NCBI GenBank assembly: GCA_000824785.1 | Contig: CCNB01000016.1 | Span: 110,925 to 153,925, forward strand | DNA: 43,001 nucleotides | Source: Mesorhizobium plurifarium | GTDB lineage: Bacteria > Pseudomonadota > Alphaproteobacteria > Rhizobiales > Rhizobiaceae | Reading direction: 5' to 3' | Part shown: one piece after another, positions 8,256 to 18,734 of the stretch | How positions within the stretch are numbered: position 1 is the first letter of the stretch | How the letters are laid out: every line of letters starts with the position of its first letter | Program-made: the position numbers and the translations under genes | Notes under the pieces: generated by a model | What the model saw: the letters and a program-made list of their open reading frames with translations, nothing else | Database searches by the model: none | Told to the model about the DNA's origin: nothing

Positions 8256-8849
8256 ATGATTCCCGCTTCGACGAAACGAACCACACTTGCCGCGATCCTT
8301 TTCCTGGCGGCCGCCATGCCGGCTTACGCCCATGTCGGCACAGGCGCCACCTCGTCCTTCGCCGCCGGTTTCGCGCATCCGCTGTCCGGGCTCGACCATA
8401 TGACCGTGATGATCGCTGTCGGCCTGTGGGCGGCGCTGAAGGGCGGCAAGGCGGTTCTTGCCTGGCCGCTTGCCTTTGTCGGCGTGATGCTGGTTGGCGC
8501 AGCGCTCGGCATGCTGCATGTGCCGGTGCCCTTCGTGGAGCCGGCCATCCTCGCTTCCGTCGTGGCGCTCGGGCTGCTGGTGGCGCTGGCGATCGACCTG
8601 CCGGTCTCCGCCGGTGTCGCCATCATCGGCCTGTTCGCGCTGTTCCACGGTCACGCCCACGGCACCGAAGTGCCGGAAAATGCCGCCGGACTAGACTATA
8701 TGGCGGGCTTCGCGGTGGCCACGGCGCTGCTGCACGGCATCGGCATCGCGGCGGCTCTCAGCCTCGGCCAGCGCTTCCGCGGCCTCGTGCGTGCCGCCGG
8801 CGCGGCGTGTGCTGCGGTCGGCATCGGCCTCGCCTTCGGCATGTTGTGA
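8256..8849 (+). CDS. ureJ: HupE/UreJ family membrane protein, probable nickel permease
   Basis: A 197-aa inner-membrane protein with a cleavable-looking N-terminal segment (to about AYA) followed by about six hydrophobic spans. Family hallmarks are the His-containing HPLSGLDHM motif just after the first segment, and FHGHAHG plus LLHGIGI in later spans, thought to line a nickel path. HupE/UreJ proteins supply nickel for hydrogenase or urease, and its place between ureA and ureB supports the latter. The start at 8256 has GGAAGGG 8-14 bases ahead; an ATG at 8235 would add seven residues. Confidence 0.9.
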   Translation: MIPASTKRTTLAAILFLAAAMPAYAHVGTGATSSFAAGFAHPLSGLDHMTVMIAVGLWAALKGGKAVLAWPLAFVGVMLVGAALGMLHVPVPFVEPAILASVVALGLLVALAIDLPVSAGVAIIGLFALFHGHAHGTEVPENAAGLDYMAGFAVATALLHGIGIAAALSLGQRFRGLVRAAGAACAAVGIGLAFGML

Positions 8850-8856
8850 GGGCGCC

Positions 8857-9162
8857 ATGATCCCCGGCGAAGTCATCACCGCCAAAGGCGACATCGAGCT
8901 GAACGAGGGCTTGCCCACGGTGACGCTCAAGGTCGCCAACAGCGGCGACCGGCCGATCCAGGTCGGCAGCCACTATCATTTCTTCGAGACCAATGAGGGC
9001 CTGAAATTCGACCGCGAGCGCGCGCGGGGCATGCGGCTTGATATCGCCGCCGGCACCGCCATGCGCTTCGAGCCGGGACAGGAGCGCGATGTCACGCTGG
9101 TGCCGCTGGGCGGCGGGCGCGAGGTCTATGGTTTCCAGCAGAAGGTGATGGGCAAGCTGTGA
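8857..9162 (+). CDS. ureB: Urease subunit beta UreB
   Basis: The 101-aa beta structural subunit of urease. Recognised by the start MIPGEVI, GSHYHFFETNEGLKFDR (about residues 37-53) and the C-terminal GGGREVYGFQQKVMG. It starts 7 bases after the ureJ stop, so translation is probably coupled. The expected next gene, ureC, is about 1.2 kb further on, beyond two genes on the opposite strand. Confidence 0.97.
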   Translation: MIPGEVITAKGDIELNEGLPTVTLKVANSGDRPIQVGSHYHFFETNEGLKFDRERARGMRLDIAAGTAMRFEPGQERDVTLVPLGGGREVYGFQQKVMGKL

Positions 9163-9180
9163 GGTCCGCCGCCGCGCTCA

Positions 9181-9225
9181 CATCGCTTCGGCGGCCATCA
9201 CTTCGGGGGCCATCACTTCGGGGGC
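9181..9225. repeat. Three tandem 15-base repeats at the end of an exported-protein gene
   Basis: Units are CATCGCTTCGGCGGC (9181), CATCACTTCGGGGGC (9196) and CATCACTTCGGGGGC (9211); the last two are identical. The minus-strand gene stops within the third unit. In its frame each full unit reads Pro-Pro-Lys-stop, so copy-number change would leave the protein end nearly unchanged. Probably a slippage product. Confidence 0.85.
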
Positions 9226-9701
9226 TTGGCGGCCGCGTAGATGACGACCTTCCCCGGATTGTCGAACTCCACGGCGAGCACGTCCTCGGCCTGCACGCGT
9301 CGCGAATCGATCGCGTTGAAGAGCAGGGCGTTCGCCTCGATCTCCTGGCGCAGTTCGGCAACATCCTCCTGATGCTGCTTCACCTTGTTCTCGATGGCCG
9401 GCGGCGGCCCGCCTTCGCTGCGCGCGGCATCGATCAGGAACACGATGTCGACCGTATCGAGCTTGGTGGTCTTGCGCACCGTGCCGATGTTGTCGCGGGT
9501 GCGGTCGATGGCCGTAATGACCTTTCCGGCCTCCGTCCTGGAAAGCGCCTCTTCCTGCCGGACATCGGAATCGACGATTGCCGCGGCGGGCTTGTCGCTG
9601 TGCAGGGGCTGCGCCGCGGATGCCGAATGGGGCGCGGCCATGAAAAGCGCGGCGGCAATCATGGCAATCGGTCTTGCAGAGCGCGGGGCATTCGCCATCA
9701 T
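9213..9701 (-). CDS. Hypothetical exported protein between ureB and ureC
   Basis: A 162-aa protein with an N-terminal signal peptide (hydrophobic MIAAALFMAA segment, likely cleavage after SASA near residue 29), so periplasmic or secreted. The mature part is mixed helical; its C-terminal half (EVEF/NPGKVVIYAA-like) seems beta-rich. I do not recognise the family. Two ATGs lie in tandem at 9701 and 9698, with GGAG just upstream. It is convergent with ureB (50 bases between stops) and breaks the urease gene order. Role in urea use unknown. Confidence 0.7.
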   Translation of the reverse strand: MMANAPRSARPIAMIAAALFMAAPHSASAAQPLHSDKPAAAIVDSDVRQEEALSRTEAGKVITAIDRTRDNIGTVRKTTKLDTVDIVFLIDAARSEGGPPPAIENKVKQHQEDVAELRQEIEANALLFNAIDSRRVQAEDVLAVEFDNPGKVVIYAAAKPPK

Positions 9702-9815
9702 TCGCTCCTGACTGAACTCGTGGCGGGGCGAAAACAGCGAAACGGTCCTGCCTGGCTGCAGGTTCCCTTCAAAAGCCTGCCGGCGGACCGCGAGGCGGCC
9801 CGCCCTGGCCTGCGA

Positions 9816-10193
9816 TCAGCTCGCTTTCTTGGTGATCAGCGTCAGCGCGCCATTGGGCTGCATGCTGGCGGCAATCACCTGCGCCGAGCTCATGCCCTTG
9901 GCTTCGAGCGCGGATTTCACCTTGGGCGTGGCGTCGATCGATTTGCGCAAGGTCTGCAGGCCGGCATCGCCGCGCTGCGCCACGATCTGGTTGACCTGCG
10001 TCTGCGTGTCCTTGGGCAGTTCGGTGATGTCGACGACGTTGACGCTCTGGATCGCCGGCACGGCGGGCTGAGCTTTCGGGGCGGCGGGCGCAGTCGGCGC
10101 CGGGCTGGGCTGCGGCGTCGGCTGCTGCTGAGCGCTCGCGGCACCCGCCATCATCAGGGTGGCGGTCGCGGCGAAAACTATCGCTTTGCGCAT
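9816..10193 (-). CDS. Hypothetical exported Pro/Ala-rich small protein
   Basis: A 125-aa protein with a clear signal peptide, MRKAIVFAATATLMMAGAAS, likely cut after ASA near residue 25. Next comes a low-complexity Gln/Pro/Ala linker (about 26-50), then a compact helical part (about 55-125) with DITELPKDTQTQVNQIV and SALEAKGMSSAQVIAAS. Family not recognised. The start at 10193 is chosen because GGAAGGA lies 7-13 bases ahead; a further upstream ATG would destroy the signal peptide layout. Divergent from ureC, sharing a spacer of 167 bases. Confidence 0.7.
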   Translation of the reverse strand: MRKAIVFAATATLMMAGAASAQQQPTPQPSPAPTAPAAPKAQPAVPAIQSVNVVDITELPKDTQTQVNQIVAQRGDAGLQTLRKSIDATPKVKSALEAKGMSSAQVIAASMQPNGALTLITKKAS

Positions 10194-10272
10194 GGATATT
10201 CCTTCCATCGGCTTGGGAGTGATTCCGCCCGCCTCAACGGCGCGATGGGAACGCCCAAATTGGCGCTCAAAG

Positions 10273-10313
10273 TGTCGCCGGGCGGGTCATTGCGTGACCA
10301 TTGGGTGGCGACA
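10273..10313. promoter_or_regulatory. Nested inverted repeat in the ureC upstream region
   Basis: Outer arms TGTCGCC (10273-10279) and GGCGACA (10307-10313) enclose inner arms GGTCA (10285-10289) and TGACC (10295-10299), almost exactly concentric. It lies 48-88 bases before the ureC start and about 80-120 bases before the divergent exported-protein gene. It may be an operator or an RNA hairpin in the leader of either gene. Only the symmetry is seen; no regulator is assigned. Confidence 0.4.
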
Positions 10314-10360
10314 ATGTGTGCCCGGTACGCAATCAATCGGAATTTCGGGAGCAATTGCTG

Positions 10361-12073
<1,713 letters not shown>

Positions 12074-12166
12074 CAGGCAGCTGATCAGTGGGCGGGCAAA
12101 TAACGTTGCAGCTCGCGCGCGCAGACCGCAATATGCGGCAAAGCAGCAGTCGCATCGTGATCACGC

Positions 12167-12760
12167 ATGGCCACCGAAATCGCCTCCCCGCACGACATCT
12201 TCCCGCATATCCGCATCGTCATGGGCATGGTGATAGGCCTCGGCGTCACGCGTCTGCTTTCGGGAACTGCCCGCATCGTCCAGCATCCCGGCCAATACCG
12301 GCTCTACGCGGTGCATCTCGCCTGGGTCGCCTCGGTGTTGCTGATGCTGGTGCATTTCTGGTGGTGGGAATTCGGCCTCTACGCCATCGAGAACTGGACC
12401 TTCGGCAAATACCTTTTCATCATCTTCTACGCCATCACGCTGTTCCTGCTCTGCGCGCTGCTGTTTCCGGATTCGATGCTCGATTACACCAGCTACGAGG
12501 ATTATTTTTACTCGCGCCGCGCCTGGTTCTTCGGGCTGCTGGCGGCGACCTACCTGCTCGACATCATCGACACGCTGCTCAAGGGTCCGGAGCATTTCGC
12601 CCGCTTCGGCAACGAATATCTGATCCGCACGCCGGTCTTCGTGGCGCTTTGCCTGGTGGCGATCCTGGTGCGCGACCGCCGCTTCCACATCGCCTTCGTC
12701 GCGGCCGCGCTGATCTATCAGATCTCGTTCATCCTGCGGCTCTTCGACACCATCGTCTGA
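12167..12760 (+). CDS. Hypothetical multi-span membrane protein in the urease locus
   Basis: A 197-aa integral inner-membrane protein with about six hydrophobic segments (near residues 16-33, 46-66, 82-101, 118-137, 151-167 and 173-192). Tryptophan- and tyrosine-rich motifs (HFWWWEFGLY, DYTSYEDYFYSRRAWFF) lie at the membrane edges. I do not recognise a named family. It sits 93 bases after ureC and 42 before a GST gene on the same strand, so probably co-transcribed with ureC-G. A transport role is conceivable but there is no motif evidence. Confidence 0.75.
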   Translation: MATEIASPHDIFPHIRIVMGMVIGLGVTRLLSGTARIVQHPGQYRLYAVHLAWVASVLLMLVHFWWWEFGLYAIENWTFGKYLFIIFYAITLFLLCALLFPDSMLDYTSYEDYFYSRRAWFFGLLAATYLLDIIDTLLKGPEHFARFGNEYLIRTPVFVALCLVAILVRDRRFHIAFVAAALIYQISFILRLFDTIV

Positions 12761-12802
12761 GCGCCGTTGGGCTGATGCTCGCGTTGATCTAGGATTTGGG
12801 AA

Positions 12803-13423
12803 ATGCAGGGCTCAACCATGTACAAGGCGGTCGGATCGCGCGGCTCCCGGGTCAGCCGGGTGCTCTGGATGCTCGAGGAGCTCGGGCAACCCTACGAGTT
12901 CGTCGAGGTGAAGCTGCGCTCGCCGGAGGCCTTTGCGCTGAACCCGTCCGGCAAGGTACCGATCCTGATCGACGGCGACGTCAAGGTCACGGATTCGGCG
13001 GCGATCTGCGTCTACCTGGCGGACAAGCATGCCGATAAGGGCATGGGCGCCAATTCCGGTCTCGCCGGCCGCGCCGAGATGGATTCCTGGATGCACTTCG
13101 CCCAGAGCGAGCTGGAAGCGCCGCTCTGGAACAAGCTGCGCCACCGCTTCCTCTTGCCCAAGGAAATGCGGGTCGATGTCGGCCCGGCCGCGGCCTATGA
13201 TTTCGCATCCGAAATAAAAGCGCTGGACCGGCGGCTGGGCGACAAGCCCTTTGCTTTGGGCGACCGCTTCTCCGCGGTCGACGTCTTGCTCGGCGATATG
13301 GGCGGCTGGGCCCGCGCCGGCCGTTTCCCGATCGAGTCCGACCGGGTGAATGCCTATTTCGACCGTGTCCTCGGGCGCCCCGCTCGTGCCCGTGCCCAAG
13401 CTAATGGCGGAGCCATGAAATGA
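12803..13423 (+). CDS. Glutathione S-transferase family protein
   Basis: A 206-aa GST. The N-terminal thioredoxin-like domain shows SRGSRVSRVLWMLEELG (about residues 12-28) where the catalytic Ser/Tyr lies, NPSGKVPIL with the cis-proline and DSAAICVYLAD for glutathione binding; the helical C-terminal half includes GDRFSAVDVLLGDM. The start may be 12803 or an in-frame ATG at 12818; neither has a strong ribosome site. The stop overlaps the ureE start (ATGA), so it is translationally coupled to ureE, an unusual place for a GST. Confidence 0.88.
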   Translation: MQGSTMYKAVGSRGSRVSRVLWMLEELGQPYEFVEVKLRSPEAFALNPSGKVPILIDGDVKVTDSAAICVYLADKHADKGMGANSGLAGRAEMDSWMHFAQSELEAPLWNKLRHRFLLPKEMRVDVGPAAAYDFASEIKALDRRLGDKPFALGDRFSAVDVLLGDMGGWARAGRFPIESDRVNAYFDRVLGRPARARAQANGGAMK

Positions 13424-13980
13424 AGCTCAACATCACCACCGATTTCACCAAGTTCCCGCGCGCCGTCTCGGTGCTTGCCGCCGGCGACCCGGCTTCGATC
13501 ACGCCCTATGACAAGGCCGTGCTGCCGCATGACGAGCGGCACTTGCGCCGTCGCGCCGTCGAGACTGCGGCCGGCGATAAGGTGCTGGTCGACCTGCCCG
13601 AACCGGTGGCGCTCGCCAATGGCGACCGGCTGGTGCTGGAGGATGGTCGCCAGCTCGAGATCGTCGCGGCGCCGGAGGAGGTCTACGACATCCGCGCCCG
13701 CGACGCCGTGCATCTGACTGAACTCGCCTGGCACATCGGCAACCGTCACCTTGCGGCGGCGATCGAGGCCGACCGCATCCTCATCCTGCGCGACCATGTC
13801 ATCAAGGCGATGCTCGAAGGCCTCGGCGCCACGGTGAAAGAGGTTTTGCAGCCGTTCAGCCCCGTGCGCGGCGCTTACTCCGGCCACGACCACGGCCATT
13901 CGCACGCCCACCATGACCATGACCACGGTCACGATCATCATGATCACGACAATCACGACCACCATCACCACCATGATTGA
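13420..13980 (+). CDS. ureE: Urease accessory nickel chaperone UreE
   Basis: A 186-aa protein that delivers nickel to the UreDFG-apo-urease complex. The metal-binding core shows WHIGNRH (His105 and His110) and the domain's usual layout. The C-terminus (residues 156-186) is a histidine/aspartate tail with 18 His in 31 residues, which would bind several nickel ions as a store. The start overlaps the preceding GST stop and its last codons contain the ureF start, so both junctions are coupled. Confidence 0.97.
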   Translation: MKLNITTDFTKFPRAVSVLAAGDPASITPYDKAVLPHDERHLRRRAVETAAGDKVLVDLPEPVALANGDRLVLEDGRQLEIVAAPEEVYDIRARDAVHLTELAWHIGNRHLAAAIEADRILILRDHVIKAMLEGLGATVKEVLQPFSPVRGAYSGHDHGHSHAHHDHDHGHDHHDHDNHDHHHHHD

Positions 13981-14644
13981 CCAGCCGTCGTCGATAGCGC
14001 TGCTGCGGCTGATGGCCTGGCTGTCGCCGGCCTTCCCCGTCGGCGGCTTCTCCTACAGCCACGGGCTTGAGCGCGCCGCGCAGGATGGGCTGATCGCGGA
14101 TCGTGAAGATCTCGCCGGCTGGCTGGGGACGCTGATCGAGATGGGATCGGGCTGGAACGACGCCGTGCTCTTCGCCGAAAGCTGGCGCCGCGCGCGTGAC
14201 GGTGGCGATCTGGCGGAAATCGCAGCACTTGCCGAGGCGCTTGCCGGATCGCGGGAGCGTCATCTCGAAACCATGCTGCAGGGTGCGGCCTTCCTCCAGG
14301 CCGCGTCCGCCTGGCCCTCTCCAGTGCTGCGGCGCTTGCCGGCCGATTGCCCCTATTGCGTCGCGGTCGGCGCCGTTGCCGGCAGCGGTGGTATCGATCT
14401 TGCGCAGGCTCTGGCCGCCTTCCTGCAGGCTTTCTTCTCCAATCTGGTGCAGGCGGCGATCAGGCTCGGCGTCGTCGGTCAGGTCGACGCCATCGCATTG
14501 TTAGCCGGCTTCGAACCGCTGGCGCTGGCGACCGCATCGCGCGCCACTGCTTCCAGCCTGGACGATCTGGGCGGCGCGGCCTTCATGTCGGACATAGCGG
14601 CGATGAACCACGAAACCCAGTACTCGCGGCTGTTCCGGTCATGA
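13973..14644 (+). CDS. ureF: Urease accessory protein UreF
   Basis: A 223-aa helical protein that binds UreD and gates UreG GTPase action during nickel insertion. Characteristic stretches are LMAWLSPAFPVGGFSYSHGLE (about residues 10-30) and the C-terminal MSDIAAMNHETQYSRLFRS. It starts inside the last codons of ureE (8 bases overlap, other frame), so the histidine-tail codons double as the ureF leader. Its stop overlaps the next start by ATGA. Confidence 0.96.
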   Translation: MIDQPSSIALLRLMAWLSPAFPVGGFSYSHGLERAAQDGLIADREDLAGWLGTLIEMGSGWNDAVLFAESWRRARDGGDLAEIAALAEALAGSRERHLETMLQGAAFLQAASAWPSPVLRRLPADCPYCVAVGAVAGSGGIDLAQALAAFLQAFFSNLVQAAIRLGVVGQVDAIALLAGFEPLALATASRATASSLDDLGGAAFMSDIAAMNHETQYSRLFRS

Positions 14645-15077
14645 CCGTGCTTGCCGTTATCCTCTCCTTCGTCCTGCTTTTGATCACCACGCTGCATGTC
14701 TATTGGGGCATAGGCGGCATCTGGCCGGGCACGGACCAGGCGTCCTGCGCGCGTGCCGTGGTCGGCTTCCGCGGCGTTGACGAGATGCCGTCGTCATTCG
14801 CGAGTTTCGCCGTCGCCGCTTGCCTCGCGCTCGCGACGCTCTGGCCGCTGGCGCTCGCGGGTGTCTTCGCGACGCCCTTTCCACGGGAAGGCCTGGCCGC
14901 CACGGCGTTGATGATCGGCCTCGTCTTCCTCGGCCGCGGCATTGCCGGCTTCACGCCCTGGTGGCGCCGGCTGGCGCCAGAGCAGCCTTTCGCACGGCTC
15001 GACCAGCGTCTCTATTCGCCGCTCTGCCTGTTGATCGGGCTGGGCTTTGCAGTTCTCGCTATCTCGGAGTTTCCGGC

Positions 15078-15081
<4 letters not shown>
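14641..15081 (+). CDS. DUF3995 small membrane protein between ureF and ureG
   Basis: A 146-aa inner-membrane protein with about four hydrophobic segments. The signature near the N-terminus, TTLHVYWGIGGIWPG, and the later FTPWWRRLAPEQPF fit DUF3995, a family without known function. It overlaps the ureF stop (ATGA) and its own stop overlaps the ureG start (ATGA), so it is embedded in the translational chain of the accessory genes. That coupling suggests a part in urease maturation or nickel/urea handling, as inference only. Confidence 0.85.
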
Positions 15082-15710
<629 letters not shown>

Positions 15711-15784
15711 GCCGCTGACCTACCAGTTTGCGGTTGCTGGCAGCCGTCAGGCACGGCATTCTCACCCAAACAGGAGGATTTTCG

Positions 15785-16552
15785 ATGAGCCTTGCCCGCC
15801 TGCACAAGGAACCGCTGAGCAACCTGCCCTATTATGAGGAGCGGGTCGACCTCGCCGCCGCCTTCCGCTGGACCGCCCGGCTCAACATGCATGAGGCGGT
15901 GGCCAACCACTTCTCGCTGTCGGTCAACGAGGACGGCACGAAATTCTTGATGAATCCCAACCAGGTGCATTTCTCGCGCATTAAGGCGAGCGACCTGCTC
16001 CTGATCGACGCCAACGATCCCGACACGCTGTCCGGTCCCAACGCGCCCGACCCGACCGCCTGGGGCCTGCACGGCGCCATCCATCGCAATGTCCCGCATG
16101 CGCGCTGCGCCATGCATGTCCATTCCATCCACGCCACCGTGCTTGCCTCGCTCGCCGATTCGACGCTGCCGCCGGTCGACCAGAACTCGGCCATGTTCTT
16201 CAACCGCCATGTCGTCGACGCCAATTATGGCGGGCTGGCTTTCGAGGAGGAGGGCGAGCGCTGCTCGCAGCTTCTCACCGACCCCAAGGTCAAGGTGATG
16301 GTCATGGGCAATCACGGCGTCATGGTCATCGGCGACACCGTCGCCGACACCTTCAACCGCATGTTCTATTTCGAGCGCGCCGCCGAGACCTACATCAAGG
16401 CGCTGTGGACCGGCCGGCCGCTGCGCACGCTCTCCGACGAGATCGCCGAGAAGACCGCGCGCGAAATGGACGACTATCCCGGCCAGGCCGAGCGCCATCT
16501 GGCCGAGTTGAAGGCGATCCTCGACGAGGAAGAGCCGGTCTATAGGAATTGA
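15785..16552 (+). CDS. Class II aldolase/adducin family protein
   Basis: A 255-aa cytosolic protein of the zinc-dependent class II aldolase fold (fuculose-phosphate aldolase/RhaD relatives). Metal ligands are the HVHSIHAT pair (near residues 117-122) and His in GNHGVMVIGD (near 179). Members include aldolases, decarboxylases and members of unknown activity; the N-terminal region SLARLHKEPLSNLPYYEERVD is not typical of sugar-phosphate aldolases. AGGAGG sits 8-14 bases before the start at 15785. It follows ureG by 75 bases and may share its transcript. Substrate unknown. Confidence 0.85.
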   Translation: MSLARLHKEPLSNLPYYEERVDLAAAFRWTARLNMHEAVANHFSLSVNEDGTKFLMNPNQVHFSRIKASDLLLIDANDPDTLSGPNAPDPTAWGLHGAIHRNVPHARCAMHVHSIHATVLASLADSTLPPVDQNSAMFFNRHVVDANYGGLAFEEEGERCSQLLTDPKVKVMVMGNHGVMVIGDTVADTFNRMFYFERAAETYIKALWTGRPLRTLSDEIAEKTAREMDDYPGQAERHLAELKAILDEEEPVYRN

Positions 16553-16560
16553 GACTTTTT

Positions 16561-16620
16561 CCTTCTCCCCCGTTCACGGGGAGAAGGTGGTCCGAAGGAC
16601 CGGATGAGGGGCAGCGCCGA
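16561..16620. repeat. Short palindromic repeat, family B
   Basis: A perfect 10-bp hairpin, CCTTCTCCCC (16561-16570) with GGGGAGAAGG (16578-16587), followed by GGTCCGAAGGACC and GGATGAGGGGCAGCGCC, the motif shared with the element at 1364-1546. Five thymines precede it on the plus strand. It lies between convergent genes and may act in both directions as a 3-prime end structure, but there is no U-tract after the hairpin. Confidence 0.75.
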
Positions 16621-16629
16621 CGCTGGGGC

Positions 16630-17262
16630 TTAAAGCCCCAATTGCGCCCGCAATTCCTCGGCGCTGCTGATCACGATCGCCCCGGCCGGACCTTCCATCG
16701 GCGCTTCCGGCCAGAAGATCGTCTTCATGCCGGCCGCCAGTCCGGCCATGGCGCCGGTCAGGCTGTCGTCGACGGCGAATGCGTCGGCCGGCTCGACCCC
16801 GGCGAGATAGGCGGCGCGCAGGAAGGGTTCGGGAAGCGGCTTGCCGTCGATCACGTCGTTGCGGCTGACCGTCATCATGCCCGGATAGGTGAGGCCGACG
16901 GCGCGCAGATTGGCGTCGACGATCAGCCGGTCGGAGTTGGACACCACCGCCTGCTCGACGCCCAGCGCCCGCAACTCGTTGAACACTTCGATCGCGCCGG
17001 GGCGAGGCTTAAGCGTTTCGGCCAGCGGCAGGTAGTGATCGTATTTGCGCACGATCCAGTCGTCGAAGGGCAGGTCGAGGCCGAACTCGTCGCGCAGCAT
17101 CTCGTAGACCGGCCATGCGGCGATGCCCAGCACGCGCTCATGCAGGTCGTGCGGCGGAGCGATGCCGACGCTGCGCAGGGCCGCCGCGAGCGCCGCCTCA
17201 TGCAACGGCTCGCTGTCGACCAGCGTTCCGTCCATATCCCAGAAAACGGCTTTTGGCGTCAT
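16630..17262 (-). CDS. HAD-superfamily phosphatase, beta-phosphoglucomutase-like
   Basis: A 210-aa cytosolic hydrolase of HAD subfamily IA. Motif I is WDMDGTLVDSE with the nucleophile Asp9, motif II Ser in VVSNSD (near 109), motif III Lys in DGKPLP (near 140), motif IV DDS (near 166). A cap domain occupies about residues 18-85, so the likely substrate is a small sugar phosphate; not predictable further. The start is supported by AAAGGAG upstream. The stop codon lies in a small palindrome (GGGGCTT-A-AAGCCCC). Divergent from the SorC regulator gene. Confidence 0.9.
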   Translation of the reverse strand: MTPKAVFWDMDGTLVDSEPLHEAALAAALRSVGIAPPHDLHERVLGIAAWPVYEMLRDEFGLDLPFDDWIVRKYDHYLPLAETLKPRPGAIEVFNELRALGVEQAVVSNSDRLIVDANLRAVGLTYPGMMTVSRNDVIDGKPLPEPFLRAAYLAGVEPADAFAVDDSLTGAMAGLAAGMKTIFWPEAPMEGPAGAIVISSAEELRAQLGL

Positions 17263-17377
17263 GCGTGGCTCCTTTCGCCGATCCCTTAATCGGTTTCCCG
17301 GTGGAGATAAACCGTCCCGCCCGGCAATTGGTCGCAAGCGCGACGAATTGATCCTTCGCCAGCTTGTGAGACGCTCA

Positions 17378-17406
17378 AGCAATTGCTCTTCCGATAAGCA
17401 ATTGCG
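17378..17406. promoter_or_regulatory. Paired GCAATTGC palindromes upstream of the SorC regulator
   Basis: AGCAATTGCT (17378-17387, perfect palindrome) and AGCAATTGCG (17397-17406) stand 19 bases apart centre to centre, between the HAD gene and the regulator gene, 66-94 bases before its start. A related pair with about the same spacing precedes smoE at 19759-19790. Most likely operator sites for the SorC-family protein encoded here (inference). Confidence 0.55.
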
Positions 17407-17471
17407 CGCCGCGATATTCGCTGTAAGCTATGGTGCCCGCTTCAGCATTCTTGCGGGCGGGGAGGCAGGAC

Positions 17472-18428
17472 GTGAATTCGCGACAGGAAACCGGCAGCAC
17501 CAGGTTGGACGACGCCGCGCGCGCCGGCTGGCTCTATTATGTTGCCGGCAACACGCAGGACCAGATCGCCGCGAAGCTCGGCATCTCGAGGCAGACGGCG
17601 CAGCGGCTGGTGTCGCTCGCCATGTCGGAAGGGCTGATCAAGGTGCGGGTCGATCATCCGATCGCCAACTGCCTCGACCTTGCCGCTCGCCTGAAGTCAC
17701 GGTTCGCGCTCGACCTTGTCGAGGTGGTGCCGAGCGACCCGACCTCGAGCTCGACGACGATCGGCATCGCCGAGGCGGCCGCGGCCGAGATCGAACGCCG
17801 GCTGCGCTCGGAAGCGCCCATCGTCATGGCAATCGGCACCGGGCGCACGCTGAAGGCGGCGATCGAGCAGCTGCCGCCGATGGACTGCCCGCAGCATAAG
17901 GTCGTGTCCTTGACCGGCAACATCTCGCCCGACGGCTCGGCCGCCTTCTACAACGTCATCTTCACCATGGCCGACCGCGTCAAGGCGCGGTCCTTCCCGA
18001 TGCCTCTGCCGGTCATCGCCTCCTCGCCGGAAGAGCGCGAGATGCTGCTCAACCAGCCGATGATCCAGCCGACGCTGGCGCTGGCCGCGGAGGCCGACGT
18101 CACCTTCGTCGGCATCGGCGATCTCGGTCCCAAGGCGCCGCTCTACGAGGATGGCTTCATTTCCGAAAGCGAGTTGAAGGCGCTGCAGAAGGCCGGCGGC
18201 ATCGCCGAGATCGTCGGCTGGGTCTTCGACCGCGAAGGCCGTATGATCGAGGGCATCACCAACGACCGCGTGTCTTCCGCCGCGTTGCCGTCGCGGGAAA
18301 GGTCGCTGGTCATTGCCTTGGCCATGGGCGAGCGCAAGCTGCCGGGCATCCTGGCGGCCGTCAATCGCCGGCTCGTCAATGGCCTCATCACCGACGAGCG
18401 GACGGCCGAAGCCCTGCTTGCCGGCTGA
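17472..18428 (+). CDS. SorC-family transcriptional regulator
   Basis: A 318-aa DNA-binding sensor of phosphorylated sugars or polyols. An N-terminal winged-type helix-turn-helix lies in NTQDQIAAKLGISRQTAQRL (about residues 27-46); the remainder is the sugar-binding domain with VMAIGTGRTLKAAIE (phosphate loop) and a conserved DRVSSAALP-type end. The start is set at GTG 17472 because GGAGG is 6-10 bases ahead; an upstream ATG at 17430 has no ribosome site. The gene sits 1.4 kb before the smo operon, and shared palindromes in front of both suggest it controls that operon and itself. Confidence 0.9.
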   Translation: MNSRQETGSTRLDDAARAGWLYYVAGNTQDQIAAKLGISRQTAQRLVSLAMSEGLIKVRVDHPIANCLDLAARLKSRFALDLVEVVPSDPTSSSTTIGIAEAAAAEIERRLRSEAPIVMAIGTGRTLKAAIEQLPPMDCPQHKVVSLTGNISPDGSAAFYNVIFTMADRVKARSFPMPLPVIASSPEEREMLLNQPMIQPTLALAAEADVTFVGIGDLGPKAPLYEDGFISESELKALQKAGGIAEIVGWVFDREGRMIEGITNDRVSSAALPSRERSLVIALAMGERKLPGILAAVNRRLVNGLITDERTAEALLAG

Positions 18429-18448
18429 TTGCCCATAAAAAGAGCCGG

Positions 18449-18634
18449 CTATTGCGAGGGGCCGCGCGGGTCGTTGCCGTCCAGAAAACCCATGTCGCGC
18501 TGCAGATGCTCCGATAGCTCCCGGACATCGATATAGCCGCGCCTGCGGCCCGAAAACCTTGCAAATTCGCGCACCAGCGTGAAAAACCAGCCGCGTGCCG
18601 GGGTGGAAACGAGTTTTTCCTGAACCGTGACCAT
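18449..18634 (-). CDS. Small DUF1127-like protein
   Basis: A 61-aa basic protein. The C-terminal half, RGYIDVRELSEHLQRDMGF (about residues 33-51) with Arg-rich lead and DGNDPR tail, resembles DUF1127 domains, which in alphaproteobacteria occur in small RNA- or phosphate-linked proteins. It is divergent from the LysR gene, a pairing I recall for such proteins. No strong ribosome site; being so short, it could be wrong. Confidence 0.6.
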   Translation of the reverse strand: MVTVQEKLVSTPARGWFFTLVREFARFSGRRRGYIDVRELSEHLQRDMGFLDGNDPRGPSQ

Positions 18635-18734
18635 GATCGTCAGCCTTGAACTGGATTGATCGTCGACCCCAAATATCGGTCCGGCCGGTTCGTGCTTCCA
18701 ATTAAACCTCGATCATGACCCATAAGGAGGCCTT